A stretch of 64,000 bases of DNA from positions 22,441,946-22,505,945 of the forward strand of contig CM043969.1 of assembly GCA_014529385.2 (NCBI GenBank), read 5' to 3'. Source of the stretch: Adiantum capillus-veneris. Taxonomy: Eukaryota; Streptophyta; Polypodiopsida; Polypodiales; Pteridaceae. The translations under genes and the position numbers were made by a program. Of the stretch, positions 1 to 12,130 are shown in pieces; the first letter of the stretch is position 1; every line of letters begins with the position of its first letter. Below the pieces are notes generated by a model. The model had not been told where the DNA came from and searched no databases. It was given only the letters and a program-made list of their open reading frames with translations.

Positions 1-19
1 TGATCCATACATGCACTCG

Positions 20-65
20 TATGTGAAAAAAAATCACCGAGAGGGTGGCTACTAAAAAAAAAGAC

Positions 66-124
<59 letters not shown>

Positions 125-273
125 TGATGTCTATGGAGTTTAGAGCTTCTCACCGTTCTTTAGTATTGTATGCGAAAAAAAAATCACCGAGAGGGTGACT
201 ACTCAGAAAAAAGACATAGAGAGAGAGAGATATGATGGCTATGGATTTTAGAGTTTCTCACCGTGCTTTAGAA
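20..273. repeat. Tandem duplication with GA microsatellite
   Basis: Two head-to-tail copies (about 20-165 and 169-273) begin with a run of A followed by TCACCGAGAGGGTG and end with TCTCACCGT. They differ mainly in the GA run, which is about 53 bp in the first copy (69-121) and about 14 bp in the second. Further GA and TTC runs follow at 409-460. ORFs across this stretch are low-complexity and I do not regard them as genes. Confidence 0.8.
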
Positions 274-1079
274 TCCATTAGGGGTTGTCGACTGGCTTCT
301 TGCTTTTCCGCAAGAGAGCGGTGACGAGTGCTATGTAGAGGTATGCGCCACGAAAGCTTCAGGAGAGCACGTACACCGTGGAACGAGAGAGAAGATAATA
401 AGCACGTAGAGAGAGAGAGAGAGAGAGAGAGTATCATTCTTCTTCTTCTTCTTCTTCTTCCCAAGAGAGAAGAGCTTATGTAGATGGTGATGAAGAGCTT
501 ACACCACTCCGTATACTAGATATGTATATCCTTGAGGTAATATGCAACAGACGACATGAAAATTGAGGTTTACAGGTGAATTTATAGGCTCTGCAGCTGG
601 CTGGAGTGTGCCCCAAGCAGAAAACTAGCGCTATTTTTTGAGCAAGGAATAGCTGCAAGCTTTTAGGAACTTTGCTAAAAGCAAGCATTTGCTTTTGGTG
701 GTCATCTCATCCACAAGAATAAGAAAGCAGGCTCGCTTTTCATCTAAAAATCATGAAAAGCTATAAATAGCGTGAAAAGCACTCAAAAAAGCTATAAATA
801 GCGTGAAAAGCACTCAAAAAATAGATTTTTACAAAACTAAACCATAGTGTCCGTGGAACACGTAGATTAAGGATCCGACGTTGCTTTTTGGAAAAAAACT
901 CCTAAAACCATAAAAAGCATGAAAAAGCTACAAACGTTCGTCTAACCTACTAGAATATGCAAACGACCTTGCTTTTACTTTAGAACCTTCCAATACACTC
1001 AATCAAGCATCTTAAGTCAAAATTTGGGATAATAGATATTGCAAGCTATTTTTCTTATTTTCAGAAGAGACCCAAAAAT
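274..1079. other. Non-coding stretch with a 31-bp tandem pair
   Basis: No convincing gene is visible. A 31-bp unit with the core CTATAAATAGCGTGAAAAGC occurs twice in tandem at about 760-790 and 791-821. The rest is AT-rich, unclassified repeat-like sequence. Confidence 0.6.
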
Positions 1080-1264
1080 TGGGGATCTTACACAACCCGA
1101 TTCCAATTGAATTTTGGCTTGCTCTCTATCTCGCAGAGCACATCTCTTTTGCACACCCTTTTTCTCGTGGCTATGCTTCACCTTCCAAAGAATTTCCATA
1201 GCCTTGTGCTTGTTAAGTTCAGCTTCGCTCTTGCCTACCTCCTTGATTTGTCAAGGGAGATCGA

Positions 1265-1325
1265 GACACCTTCAATTCCACACTATATTACCTAATCTCT
1301 CTAGGAATGACTACCTCGAGGTCTC
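1265..1325 (-). pseudogene. Fragment matching the C-terminus of the 13-kb Gag-like relic
   Basis: Read on the minus strand, this short stretch encodes IPREIRQYSVELKVS. The Gag-like relic at 13.1-13.9 kb encodes IPMEIRQYMVEFKVS at its C-terminal end. The two pieces must therefore share an origin. The fragment sits at the left edge of the long direct repeat and is too short to be functional. Confidence 0.5.
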
Positions 1326-1388
1326 AAAGCCAGCCAAGAAAGATCCCTTTCTTGTTTTTGCGTGATTGACTAGTGGGCTCCAAGATTG

Positions 1389-1463
<75 letters not shown>

Positions 1464-2790
1464 TCCTGTTCTTTCCTTGCAAGCTCGAGAGAGCCTCGTT
1501 GTCCCCCGAGAGCAAGCTTGGAATCTCCTCTTCCCTTCTCCTTTTCCATGATTTCACCTTTCCTTCCCAATCCTCTTCAAAGCCCTTAAAAAATCCCTTT
1601 TATTACCCCTCCACTTTGCCTAGTCATGGCACCGTGACTAGCGTGACATGAGAGCGGCTTTGATGATGTGGGAGCTATAGGTGGAGCTGCACCAAATGGG
1701 TTGTGGAGAGAACCCAAGAAGATCACGATTACATGCTCATAGTTTTTCTTCTCTATGGCAACCCCATCCAATGTCGGAGCTAGCCAGCGTGAGCTACTCT
1801 CTCCCCTTTTACGCTCTTGCCCGCTGCCCTCCGCCATCCTCTCCTTATTTCCTCCCTTTTTCCACCCCTTGGGTGGCACACCCCTTTGGGCGGTCAATTA
1901 CCCTTTTTCTTTGGGCAGACCTCCTTCAATTTCATAAAGGCACCACATTTGGCAGGTGGATTGGCGAAGACCTTGCTAAGCATGTCATATCAACCAAAGC
2001 ATTGCTCAATGCAAACCTCGCCCCTAACCAACAATATCATCATGCATTGGATTATCCACATCATTCAATTAAATTTTTCCACAAAACCAATGCCACATCC
2101 ATATTGGGCATTGCCAAATCACTACATTACGCATATCATTCGACCACTGTAGTGCCGAATGATGTGCGTAATGTAGTCCACGTGCATACCCACTTATCAA
2201 TGCACTACAAGTGATGACATTGGGAACAAGATGCTCCTTAAATAATTTTTTCATTATTAAGTGCACCGTCTTCCATAACCTAATTGAACCCCAAAAACTC
2301 CCATTTGGCACGCTGAGGAGGTGACCAAACTAGTATAGAACTGGCCCTCGATGAAACTTGAACCGCTCATATCTTGGCCATTTGAGCTTTGATTAGCAAT
2401 CCAGAAAGACCGGCGCTCTTTTTATGATAAGAACTTCAAACCCATGCACTCATACCATCCTTGACCCTTCATCTACACAATTTCCCTTATCTACAAATTT
2501 ATCATAGCTTCAAACCGCCATAACTTTCACGCCAAAGCTCCAATTGACAAGCTGTAAAGACAGCCATAGAGCATGTCAAGAACTACAATTCTAGACTATA
2601 AAAACATATTTTGGCAACATCACTACATCGTGGCGTGTAGATACTAACCTCATTTAATGGCCGCAAAACCTGCATTTAGCATACATTCTATTATCCTGAT
2701 TTCATAACATCATTTGGCATAAATCATAATTTTGGCAAAACATTGAAACTACATGCAGATTCACATGTTTCACCTCATGCCTGCAAAACA
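1320..2790. repeat. Long direct repeat, copy 1
   Basis: This stretch of about 1.45 kb recurs in the same orientation at about 14740-16315. Landmarks in the same order include AAGAAAGATCCC, a long GA run (1392-1461 here), CCCCCGAGAGCAAGCTTGGA, TTTCACCTTTCCTTCCCAA, CTTCTCTATGGCAACCC and CTACATGCAGATTCA. By eye the copies differ at more than one site in ten plus many small gaps. The segment just before it (about 1107-1265) occurs in inverted orientation at about 14320-14510. The copies do not have clean TG...CA ends, so I do not call them LTRs. Confidence 0.75.
2176..2275 (-). pseudogene. Possible pentatricopeptide-repeat fragment
   Basis: The minus strand encodes KLFKEHLVPNVITCSALISG, which looks like the junction of two pentatricopeptide repeats (helix B of one unit, then a PN.VTC.ALI.GY start of the next). 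The matching position in the second direct-repeat copy (about 15.8 kb) encodes the similar LLKEHLVHNVTTCSALVTGY. Flanking codons are not open in any one frame. Single PPR units are weakly conserved, so chance resemblance remains possible. Confidence 0.3.
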
Positions 2791-3024
2791 ACACGACATC
2801 CACCCCCTTTAAACCTACAAATCCTTTGGTATGTGTCAACCATTAGTTCAAACTGCAAGCAAAAACTTGCAAACATATAAGGACTACCCCACTATGACAT
2901 GCTTTAAGAATATACCTTCAAGATCATAGGAAAAACACAAGAATTTCCCAAAAATAGAGCATAAGCATGAATTACCCCATAAACCATCATTAACCCTATC
3001 TGGATCATATGGCATATAAGTCAA
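2791..3024. other. No gene seen
   Basis: AT-rich sequence between the direct repeat and the unrecognised ORF. Nothing recognisable. Confidence 0.5.
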
Positions 3025-3174
3025 TCATCCTAGACCATGAACATATCCATCTCCACTTGGATCAAATGGTACATTGATCATTTGCCCCAAACCATGCATA
3101 AACTCATCTTGTCCTGGATCAAAAGCTAGTATAAAATCCCCTACATCATAGGGTAACAGAAACTCTCGTACAAC
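3025..3174 (-). pseudogene. 3' part of an unrecognised ORF split by copia element 1
   Basis: This is the C-terminal end of a minus-strand reading frame whose upstream part lies at 8338-8947, on the far side of copia element 1. If the element and one ATCAC copy are removed, the frame runs through the insertion point without a shift (the residues around it are YLVIRDVVREF) and ends at a stop near 3025. The end carries a near-repeat (FDPGQDEFMHGLG and FDPSGDGYVHGLG). I recognise no family. It may be a gene fragment or part of an older mobile element. Confidence 0.45.
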
Positions 3175-3179
3175 ATCAC

Positions 3180-3406
3180 TGTTGGAATTAGGGTTGCAGA
3201 GAGACACACACATCTTGGAGAAGACGAAGGAAGATCAAGGCACACAATAGAGAGTGAGTTACTTAGTGTGCAATGCAAAGATAGATAGCCCTAGAGTGAT
3301 GGGCGTATATACAATGCTCGGGGGAAAAAACCTCCTAAAGAGGGGGAAAATGCCCCGACGGTCCTAGTGTGTTCACACACATCACTAACACATGTATATG
3401 GTAACA
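3180..3406 (-). repeat. copia 1, 3' LTR
   Basis: Left LTR, which is the 3' LTR in element orientation. On the minus strand it starts TGTTACCATATACATG and ends TAATTCCAACA, giving TG...CA ends. It matches 8106-8332 along its whole length. Confidence 0.96.
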
Positions 3407-3418
3407 AATCCCCTCTGG
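3407..3418 (-). other. copia 1 polypurine tract
   Basis: Read on the minus strand, CCAGAGGGGATT directly precedes the 3' LTR. This is the expected place and composition for the plus-strand primer. Confidence 0.7.
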
Positions 3419-3478
3419 AGTGATGCGGTGAACGAGAGCTGGCACACAAGTAAAGGGAAGTGCCATGCCCTAAGGACA

Positions 3479-6400
3479 TGATCAGTCCACAAAGGGGAGT
3501 AAGCCCAAAGCTTTGCGGAAAGCTTCAAGCTTCTCACAAGACAATGCCTTTGTGAAAATATCTGCAAGGTTGTCCTGTGTTGGCACATAAGCCAAGCTAA
3601 TCTCTCCTGCTGAGAGCCTCTCCTTAACATAGTGGTAATGCACCTCAATGTGTTTTGTGCGAGCATGAAAAACTAGGTTCCAACTGCCAATGCGCTCTAA
3701 CTGTCAGTGTAGATAGTGTTGGCAGTGTCCTGTCCAACACCCAAATCAGCCATAAGGCATTTGCGCCATACACACTCAACGATAGCTGTGAAGACTGCCC
3801 TGTACTTAGCCTCACAACTTGAAGTGGCCACAGTAGGTTGCTTCTTGCTCAACCATGATATACATGAACTGCCAAGCATGAAACAAAAACCACTTGTGGA
3901 CACTCTCGTGTCAAAACAACCAGCTCGATCTGAGTCCGAAAAAGCATGTAAGTCTGGCGGCAATGATCCCCCCTTGGGATAAAACAAGCCAAGATATAAA
4001 GTGCCACTAAGGTAGCAAAAAATCCTCTTGACATCTTGTCAATGCTTAGACCCTAGGCTATGCATAAATCTGCTGACTTGTGAGACTGCAAACTGAATAT
4101 CCGGCCTCGTGTTGCATACATAAATGAGGCAGCCGACAACAGTTTGGTAAAGAGTGACATCAGCAGGATCACCAACATCATGTAGACTCAACTTCAAACC
4201 TGTTTCCATGGGAGTGGAAATAGGTTTGCAATCCTCAAGTCCAAACTTACATAGCAATGTCTCTATGTAACTTTTCTGACACAAGGCAATACCACCATCA
4301 CACTGCTTAAACTGTATGCCCAAATAATGATGCAACAGCCCCAAATCTTTCATCTTGAAAGTAGCGTTTAAATCAGCCTTAAATTCAGCAATATGTCTCT
4401 CATTTGGTCCAGTGATCAGCAAATCATCAACATAAAGAACCACAATGAGAAGTACATCACCCTCACACTTTACATACACTGTGCTTTCTGTTGGACTGTT
4501 ACGAAAGTCTTGTTTGACCAAATGAGTGTCAGCTTTCTCATACCAAGCACAAGGAGATTGCTTCAACCCATACAAAGCCTTGTTACATTTGCACACTTTG
4601 TCCTCTTGTCCTTTTATGACAAAACCGCGAGGCTGCGTTACATAAACTTCCTCAAATATGTCACCATTCAAGAAAGCAGTAACAATGTCTGATTGATGTA
4701 CATCCCAGCCAAAATGAGCTGCCAATGCACATAGAAAACGCACAGTAGTCATACGACAAGTGGCAGCAAAAGTCTCTTCATAATCAAATGCCCTTTTGTT
4801 GTGCATAACCCTTTGCAACAAGTCGAGCCTTATGGCAATCAATCTCACCATTCCGCTTGCGTTTCAACTTCTAAACCCACTTCGTACCAATGGCCTTTTT
4901 GCCAGGAGGCAAATCACATAAATTCCATGTGTCATTTTCTATAAGTGCATCATATTCTGATTGCATGGCAGCCATTCAATTTTTTGAATTCTGTGCTTCA
5001 TCAAAAGATAGAGGCTCCTCAACATCATGTAAACTAGACACATCCAAAGCATAACAATCTGATGCATAAGATGCATGGTGAGAGCCTGAATGAGTACGAC
5101 TGGACAAAGGTGCATCCAATTTACTGTCACGCAAAGTGTGCACCAGCCATTTTGGCATACCTCTAACCTGCTCATTTTCAACCCTTTCCTCATCAAGTAT
5201 ATCATGAACATCTGCATCAGTAATAGGCTGATCTAGAAAATTTTCAGAAACCCCTATAGGCTGTACATTTGCCTCATTGGAAACTACATTCGTATTTCCA
5301 CCACTGAAAAGAGGCAACAAAGTGTCATGATCTTACATTACTGTCTCTAGTACATGACAGCAAGGGCTGAACAGAATCTTCCACAAATACTGCATCCCGT
5401 GAAACCAGAATATGTTTTTTTTGCGGATGACACAACCTGTAACCTTTGCTTTCAGCACTATAACCAACAAATATACATTTCACAGCCTTATCATCCAATT
5501 TTCTGCGTTGCACTTGTGGCACCAAAGCATATGCCAAATAGCCAAAAACACGTATGTGCTCAATAGAAGGCTTTCTATTATTCCATGCTTCATATGGAGT
5601 AATAGACTGCAAATCTTTCGTAGGACACCTGTTAAGTACATAAGTGGCACACATGATGGCCTCAAGCCAAAAAGAATGCGGAAAAGCTTGACTTTTGACC
5701 ATACATCATGCCATTTCTGTAAGTGACCTGTTTTTCCTCTCAACAACACCATTTTGTTGAGGTGTATAAGGAACTCTACATTGGTGTTTTATTCCACGAC
5801 TAGCCAGAAATGCATTAAATTCATGAGACATATCCTTCCCCCCTCGACGATCGGAACGGAGGGTGCCCATAGTACATTTCGAGACATTTTCAGCCATAGC
5901 CAAAAATTGTTTGAAGCACATAAAATCTTTTGACTTCGCTTTAAGCGGAAATACCCATTCATGCCTGGAGTAATCATCAATGAAAGTCATGAAGTATAGG
6001 TAATTGCCCAAGGACGGAGTTTGCATGGGCCCACAAACATCACTATGTACAAGCTGCAACCCGCATGTGGCCCGAACCGAACCATCCTTTGGATACTTAG
6101 AACACTGCATCTTACCCAAAATGCAGCCTTCACAAACATGTTTGACAGGCGCTTCAAGAGGCGGCAAAGAAGCAACCATATCAGATTTCTGCAAACTAGA
6201 AAAATTCAGATGACCAAAACGTGCATGCCAAAGTTTTGCATATGAAATAGCCCTTGAATCTACAATATCATTTGCAAAATTTTGTCCACACTTTTCATAC
6301 AAAGTGAGCTTATACAACCCACGGCACAAAAGGCCAGATGCAAGAATTTCACCAAAATTGAGATCATGAACTGTACATTTGTCGTCCACAAATTTGACTA

Positions 6401-6910
6401 CAAGTCCAAGTCTAGCAAGTGCGGATACAAACAAGAGATTCTTCTTGATCCCAGGTACATAAAGTGCATCAACAAGTGTGAAAGAACTACCATTAGCAGC
6501 AGTAAGCACAATCTTTCCAACTCCCTGAACTGGATAAGAGGCATTGTTGGCACAAGTGGCAGAATTCCCATGAGGGACAAACTCGAGAGAGGTGAACAAT
6601 TCACAATGTGACGTAATGTGCTTTGTAGCACCACTGTCAAAATACCACACATGTGAATCTGCAGCAACAACTGACAAGCATGCATCATGGACAACAGGAT
6701 TGTAAGTGGACTCTGTGCTAAAAGCCCATTCTGCATCAACGTCAGCATCACAGTCTCCTTTCACAGAAGACTCAACAATGGCTGCATTTGTAGTGGAACC
6801 AGCATTTGCAGTGGAACCACCCTCTTTCTTCTTAGCCTCTTTGGCCTCCAACTTAGGACACGACTTGATCAAGTGATCATTAGCTTTACAATAATAGCAA
6901 CGCATCTTCT
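3479..6910 (-). pseudogene. pol: copia 1 pol: protease, integrase, reverse transcriptase, RNase H
   Basis: Domains in order on the minus strand are: a Gag zinc knuckle (CYYCKANDHLIKSC, about 6900); an aspartic protease with DSGA; the HHCC zinc region (GHLNF, then CEGCILGK); the integrase core with its first Asp in HSDVCG, second in LRSDRRGG and the Glu in GVVERKNRS; a Ty1-type reverse transcriptase (4039-4851) with LYVDDLL; and RNase H with SDSDRAG and SSCEAKYRA. A single TGA at 5706-5708 follows the integrase core, where relatives usually have Arg, so a CGA to TGA change fits. Frameshifts separate integrase from reverse transcriptase and the latter from RNase H. It cannot make a functional polyprotein. 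Confidence 0.93.
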
Positions 6911-7746
6911 TTTTTCCCTTATCACCAGAATTTCCAGATGAATTGCTGCAAGCAGAAGCATTAGGAACAGAACTTTTTCCACTTGCAGCAGAACCATAAG
7001 AAGTGGCTGCATTACTGTAACCACCCTTCTTTGAGAAGCAATAAAAGCTTGTTCAACTGCACACTTCCTAGTCCTATTTTTTCTAGAAAGTGACTCTTGC
7101 AACAGCAATGTGCATAATGCATCAAACTTGACAACTTCAGGGTTTCCTTCGTCATCAGTCTCCAAGTACTAGCACAAGTCTGGTAGGAATCTGGTAAGGC
7201 ATCAAGAAGAGTCTGCACAAGGGAACTGTCGGAAATGACTTCACCTGCAGAAATAAGTTGCTCATTGATATCCTTGACACTAGCAAGGAAAGTGTCCATA
7301 TCATCTTCCTCATGCATAATCTTTGACTCCAGCTCTTTACGTAGCAAAGAAATTTTAGCCTCATTGCGGCTTGCATAAAGACCTGCTAGAATATCCCAAG
7401 CCTGTTTTGCAAATTTTGCTGAACGGATGTGAGGAACAATGGTGCGCTTCACAGACAACGCAATGAATGCATGAGCCTGCACATCCTTTACATCCCAATG
7501 AGCTTGTTTTGCCGTAGGCAAAACAACTCTAACAGTAGCAATCCTTGCAGCAAGACCTGCAACATCCTCAACATCGCCTACATCCTTAGAACCAGGACGT
7601 ACATCAATGCCCTACACAATGTTCCAAACGCCCTTTGACACAAGAACATGTTGCATCATATAAGCCCACATAGGGTAGTTGTCCTCATCCAACCTGTCCT
7701 CAGCAGCAAACATCTTGAACATATCTGTGTTGTTGTTGTCAGCCAT
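6870..7746 (-). pseudogene. gag: copia 1 gag (UBN2-type)
   Basis: The capsid-like polyprotein start is an ATG at 7746 (MADNNNTDMFK), about 350 bp downstream of the primer site. The body carries the usual Ty1/copia Gag pattern: W..L...Y near residue 90, EL.SKIM..ED, LLDALPDSYQT and a following zinc knuckle. A TAG near 7612-7614 truncates it after about 44 codons, with the same frame open again from 7521. Two further frameshifts lie near 7130 and 7030. The protein would normally package element RNA in cytoplasmic particles, but this copy is dead. Confidence 0.88.
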
Positions 7747-8092
7747 GGTAAATGCTGCACCTGATGTGACTACCCGAAAATAGGAGAAATGGAGTGGGAA
7801 CAACACGTGCTATATAGCACAAATTGTAGAAGACTATAAGGCACCTGTTATGCAGAAAACGACACTGACAGAAATTTTGGACAAAAGGACAAAATTGCCT
7901 GTGTAGTACTGCCTGTAGTGGAAACGGAGGCCAAAATGAGCCCAAATCAAAAATCTGAGCAGACCAAGCTCTACGAGTACTCTCGAAGTATTTGTCGATC
8001 TGCAAACACTCGCCAAAGCTCACTGAAATCGGAGAAAGTGAGCAGGCGTGTACTGGAGCAGCTGGCGACTAAGCCCGGGAGGATGCAACCTT

Positions 8093-8103
8093 CTCTGATA
8101 CCA
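8093..8103 (-). other. copia 1 primer-binding site (tRNA-iMet)
   Basis: The minus strand reads TGGTATCAGAG, two bases after the 5' LTR end. It is complementary to the 3' end of plant initiator tRNA-Met, the usual Ty1/copia primer. Confidence 0.92.
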
Positions 8104-8105
8104 AT

Positions 8106-8332
8106 TGTTGGAATTAGGGTTGCAGAGAGACACACACAGCTTGGAGAAGACAAAGGAAGCTCAAGGCACACAATAGAGTGTGAGTTACTTAGTGTGCAAT
8201 GGAAAGACAGATAGCCCTAGAGTGATGGGCGTATATACAATGCTCGGGGGAAAAAACCTCTTAAAGAAGGAAAAAATGCCCCGACAATCCTAGTGTGTTC
8301 ACACACATCACTACCACATGTATATGGTAACA
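8106..8332 (-). repeat. copia 1, 5' LTR
   Basis: Right LTR, 227 bp with TG...CA ends and no length difference from the 3' copy. A TATATAC motif on the minus strand, in the shared segment written GCGTATATACAATGC on the plus strand, is a plausible core promoter. Confidence 0.95.
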
Positions 8333-8337
8333 ATCAC

Positions 8338-8947
8338 GTATCACTAGATACTGCCATAACCCTTGTATGATTGGCTCAACCAATTGGTGATCATCATCCA
8401 TGGGTAAGAGCATTGGGAATATCAGTTCACTCCCTTTAGTAATGGAATTCCAATCATGCATATGTGGATACATCAAGTCTCTCAAAAAATCCTCTTCATT
8501 GGACTCCCAAAATGCATCTCAGTACCCTTTGCATCCGTAATTGAGAATCCCTCCAAAGATTCATCCAATAAGCACATAAGTTTTGGGTTCGCCATTTTAG
8601 AAGAATCTTTCACCCTGCATATCTCGGGTTGTAGACTAGGAATTTCACATGGTATGCATACTAGCCACATCTATTGTAGACTGCTCATGATTTTTCTCCC
8701 TCTTATCCAAATATCTTTGAGCTTTTGTAGCAAAAATCTCAACATGCATATTGAAAAGTGCATCTATGTCCTTGTCCATATCACCGGCACAATGAACCCA
8801 ATCATATGGAGCACCAAAAGTGTAAGATCCCCAACCCGGCCGCCAATACCAAGATCGGGATGGGATCCTTGACAGGTCTCTAGGTCTGATAAAAATCACA
8901 GTCTCTAAAGAAGAAAAATCCAAGGAATAGAACTTTACCATTGACAA
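8338..8947 (-). pseudogene. 5' part of the unrecognised ORF split by copia 1
   Basis: Minus-strand frames here read as one protein with small breaks: an N-terminal part (TFGAPYDWVHCAGDMDKD, ATKAQRYLDKREK), a middle part (LMCLLDESLEGFSITDAKG) and a third (LMYPHMHDWNSITKGSEL, VEPIIQGLWQYLV) that runs into copia 1 and resumes at 3174. One stop or frameshift separates each pair of parts. No signal peptide, membrane segment or catalytic motif is evident, and I do not recognise the family. Confidence 0.45.
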
Positions 8948-10559
8948 TGGCTTGGGTCTATGGCCTAAGAATAAGACCTAGTCCTGTCTCGCAGTGGAAA
9001 TGGGACAACATATTAAAAGTCCAAGGAAACTATTTCAGCCCCAATAACTTCCACAAATTGGGCTAAGGTATCCTCAACCAACTCTTTTTCCCCCCTAACA
9101 TATGTGAGGGCACAACCGCTGGTAGATTCCTCTTCCAAGTGAAAAAGTATTCTAAACGTTTTAGTGCGCAGGGATGGATAGTTACCTGACTAATCAGGTC
9201 CACCCGTCCATGATTGACAACCTTAGTCAATCCCCACTTACCACCCCGCACTCACACATGATTCTTTTATTTTCTAATTACTATCACATTGTTTTAACAC
9301 TTAAAATAATGATTTCTTTTAACTTTTCGTCACAGTAATTCCTTCAATCATGTATTAAAGACAGCATTGTAAAGCATTCTTTTAGCAAACAGGCATCTTT
9401 AAACTTAAGACAGGGTACTGTCAATCAAAACATTGTCCATAATAACCATGACCAGTACTCTTCTTGTCTCAAGACCACCTAAGGGTGAAAAAAACGACAC
9501 CCATTCCTTATTCACAATCTGGAGTGGATAAACCCCCATCCAAGGTTTTGGGTGCCCATACAACCGGGTGGCTCCCTTAGGATTAAAAAAAATGGTATCT
9601 TAACTTATGTAGAAACATTAAGACATGACACAGAGTAGAAAATCAATGTTTATGGGGATAGTCGACTTATCCGGGCTGGAAAGCCATCATTATTCATCAA
9701 AATATACCAAGGAGTCGGAGGTGTCTTGAGACAAGATGTCGTAAGCATGATCAATCATATCTTCAACCAGTTTTAACCCAAACAATTCTTTCCTACTTTA
9801 TAAACAAATGCACGTTGGTTTCTTAGAATTTACCTTCCGTTTTTTACCAACTATTCCTTTTCTGATTCTTACTTACTCCTTACGTATGCAATGTTAACTT
9901 ATAGAAGAAATAAAACTATTTAAAGAATTGATTGAATAATGGGAAACCAACCTGGGACTGATCGGCCATCTATTGCTGCGTTGGCGCCTGAAGACTCTCC
10001 TCCGTAGGCCTACTACTAGGCCCAGCTTCATCGCCGTGCGATGCTTTAGTTCTTTTTAAAGCTCTGTCCTCATCATCAGATGTAGGATTGGCTCGGGTCC
10101 TTTTAGGTGCTATAACTTCTTATCCTTAAAAAAAGGATGTCTAATCATTAGGTAGATAATCCAAAAGCTAGACCTAACCTTTGTATCCAATTTTACCCAA
10201 ATGTAGGTTAAATTTATAGTCTTAATTGGTAAATTCTTGGCCTAGAAATTTATTATTTTCCTAAATAGGCATGATAACTTTTTTCACAACTTCCCTTAGG
10301 GTTTTCTAGGCTATCCTAATTTTCTTATAATTTTCTATATCTTTTTCCTAATTTTCCCATCGAATCTTAAGCTTGGAATCTGCTTATTTTGAGCTTAATA
10401 TTTATTCTATTTATTTTCTCTCAAAGATTTCATTTCCTCAACTTCGTATCACAGGTTACACTTACTATAATTTTCCTAAAAACTTTTGACCGCAAAGTCT
10501 ATTTATTTTAATTAATCTTTCACTAAAAATAAGACTTTTGGTCAATTGTAATTTCTTGA
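8948..10559. other. Mostly non-coding, with two short minus-strand ORFs
   Basis: Two short minus-strand frames stand out. One at 9063-9251 encodes VNHGRVDLISQVTIHP. One at about 9975-10117 encodes a charged peptide with two basic clusters (PKRTRA, ALKRTKA) around an acidic patch. Neither is long enough to identify. The rest is AT-rich and shows nothing recognisable. Confidence 0.4.
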
Positions 10560-12130
10560 ACTCACTAATTAACTATGGTATAATTATCACAAGTAGATAA
10601 GGATATTTGTAACCTCTGGTAGTTATCATATTGTTTTCCAACTTAATTATCTAATTTTTATAAGAATAATTTGACTTAAATAAATATCTATACTACTTTT
10701 CTAACCCTGACATAATTACCACCACCTATTTATTATGTAATCTAACTCTGATAAATAGAATGTAATCATATAACATGATTTACTAATTTTTCCCTTTAAA
10801 TTTCAGCCAAAATTAGTATATTTTTACTTAGATAAATATCTATACTAAGTTTCTAACCTTGACATAATTATCATAAAAATTTTATCATGTAATCTAGCTT
10901 CGATAAATAGCATGTAGTCATATAGCATGATTTACTAGTTTTCCTCTTTAGTTTTTAGCTAGAATTAGTATAATTTGACTTAGATAAATATCTATACTAA
11001 TTTTCTAGCCTTGGCATAATTATCACGGTCTTTTTATCATGTAATCTAACTCTAATAAATAGTGTGTAATCATATATAATGATTTTCTAACCTTGACATA
11101 ATTATCACGGTCTTTTTATCATGTAATCTAACTCTAATAAATAGTGTGTAATCATATATAATGATTTTCTAATTTCCTCCTTTAATTTACCCCTCAAAAA
11201 TAGTGTTTTTATACTAAAATAATTATCTAAACTAATTATCTATCATTCAAATAATTATCACGAGTTTATTAAGGTGTGTTTTAACTCTAATAGTTATCTC
11301 AAAGCTTTTTAGATTAATTTTCTATTTTTCCCCTTTTATGTTTCCTTAAAAATAATACTTTTCTACTGAGATAATTAGTTCAACTAATTATCTAAGGTTA
11401 AGATAATTATCAGGGTTTTATTAAGATGTATTTTACCTTTGATAATTATTTCAAATCTTTTTGGATTAGTTTTCTATTTTTCCCTTTGTATTTTTCCTTT
11501 AAAACAATGTTTCTGTGATGAGATAATTAGTTAAACTAATTATCTGAGATTAAGATAGTTATCACAGGTTTCTTAAGATAAGTACTATCTTTGATAATTA
11601 TCTCAAATCTTTTTGGATTAGTTTCTTATTTTCCCCCTTTTATTTTCTCCTAAAAACAGTGTAATTTTGCTAAGATAATTAATTAGACTAATTATCTGAT
11701 ATTAAGATAATTCTCATGGGTTTTTTAAGATGTGTTTTTCTTTGATAATTAGTAAAAATAATTATTTGAGGTTAAGATAATTATCACAAGTTTATTAGGA
11801 TTTTTTTAACCTCTGATAATTATCTCAAAGCATTTTGGATTAGTTTTCTATTCTCCCCTTTTATTTCCCTTAAAAATAGTGTAATCCTATTGAGATAATT
11901 AGTAAAAATAATTATTTGAGGTTAAGATAATTATCACAAGTTTATTAGGATTTTTTTAACCTCTGATAATTATCTCAAAGCATTTTGGATTAATTGGATC
12001 ATTTCTCCCTTTACTTTTCTCTTGAAAGCAATGTAATTCTGCTTAAATAATTGTAAACATTACTCAAAAAATTAAAAGATAATTTTCATAGCATAATGAC
12101 AATTTAACACAGCTCTGATAATTATCTCAT
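10560..12130. repeat. AT-rich tandem array, unit about 150 bp
   Basis: A diverged tandem array. The anchor ATAATTATCAC or close variants recurs near 10713, 10865, 11013, 11097, 11256, 11400, 11551, 11705, 11777 and 11925. Most intervals are 144-159 bp, with two short ones of about 84 and 72 bp. Within units, GATAATTATCTCAAA and TTAAGATAATTATCAC form opposed AT-rich arms. Two exact recent copies are visible: an 84-bp tandem duplication at about 11010-11177, and about 100 bp at 11742-11842 repeated 150 bp later. Confidence 0.85.

Larger units (their letters stand above)
3180..8332 (-). mobile_element. Ty1/copia LTR retrotransposon, complete but inactive (copia 1)
   Basis: This complete 5153-bp element lies in minus orientation. 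It has two 227-bp LTRs, a 5-bp target duplication ATCAC (3175-3179 and 8333-8337), an initiator-Met primer site and a polypurine tract. The gene order gag, protease, integrase, reverse transcriptase, RNase H is that of Ty1/copia. The coding region is broken by at least two in-frame stops and several frameshifts. I count about 13 differences between the LTRs (roughly 6 percent), so the insertion is not recent. It landed in a minus-strand ORF of unknown function. Confidence 0.96.

Noticed and set aside
1324-1589. ORFs of 66-77 codons made of Arg-Glu or Ser-Leu repeats
   Set aside because: They are translations of the GA/CT microsatellite. The same applies to ORFs at 31.3-31.5, 45.7 and 61.4-61.8 kb.
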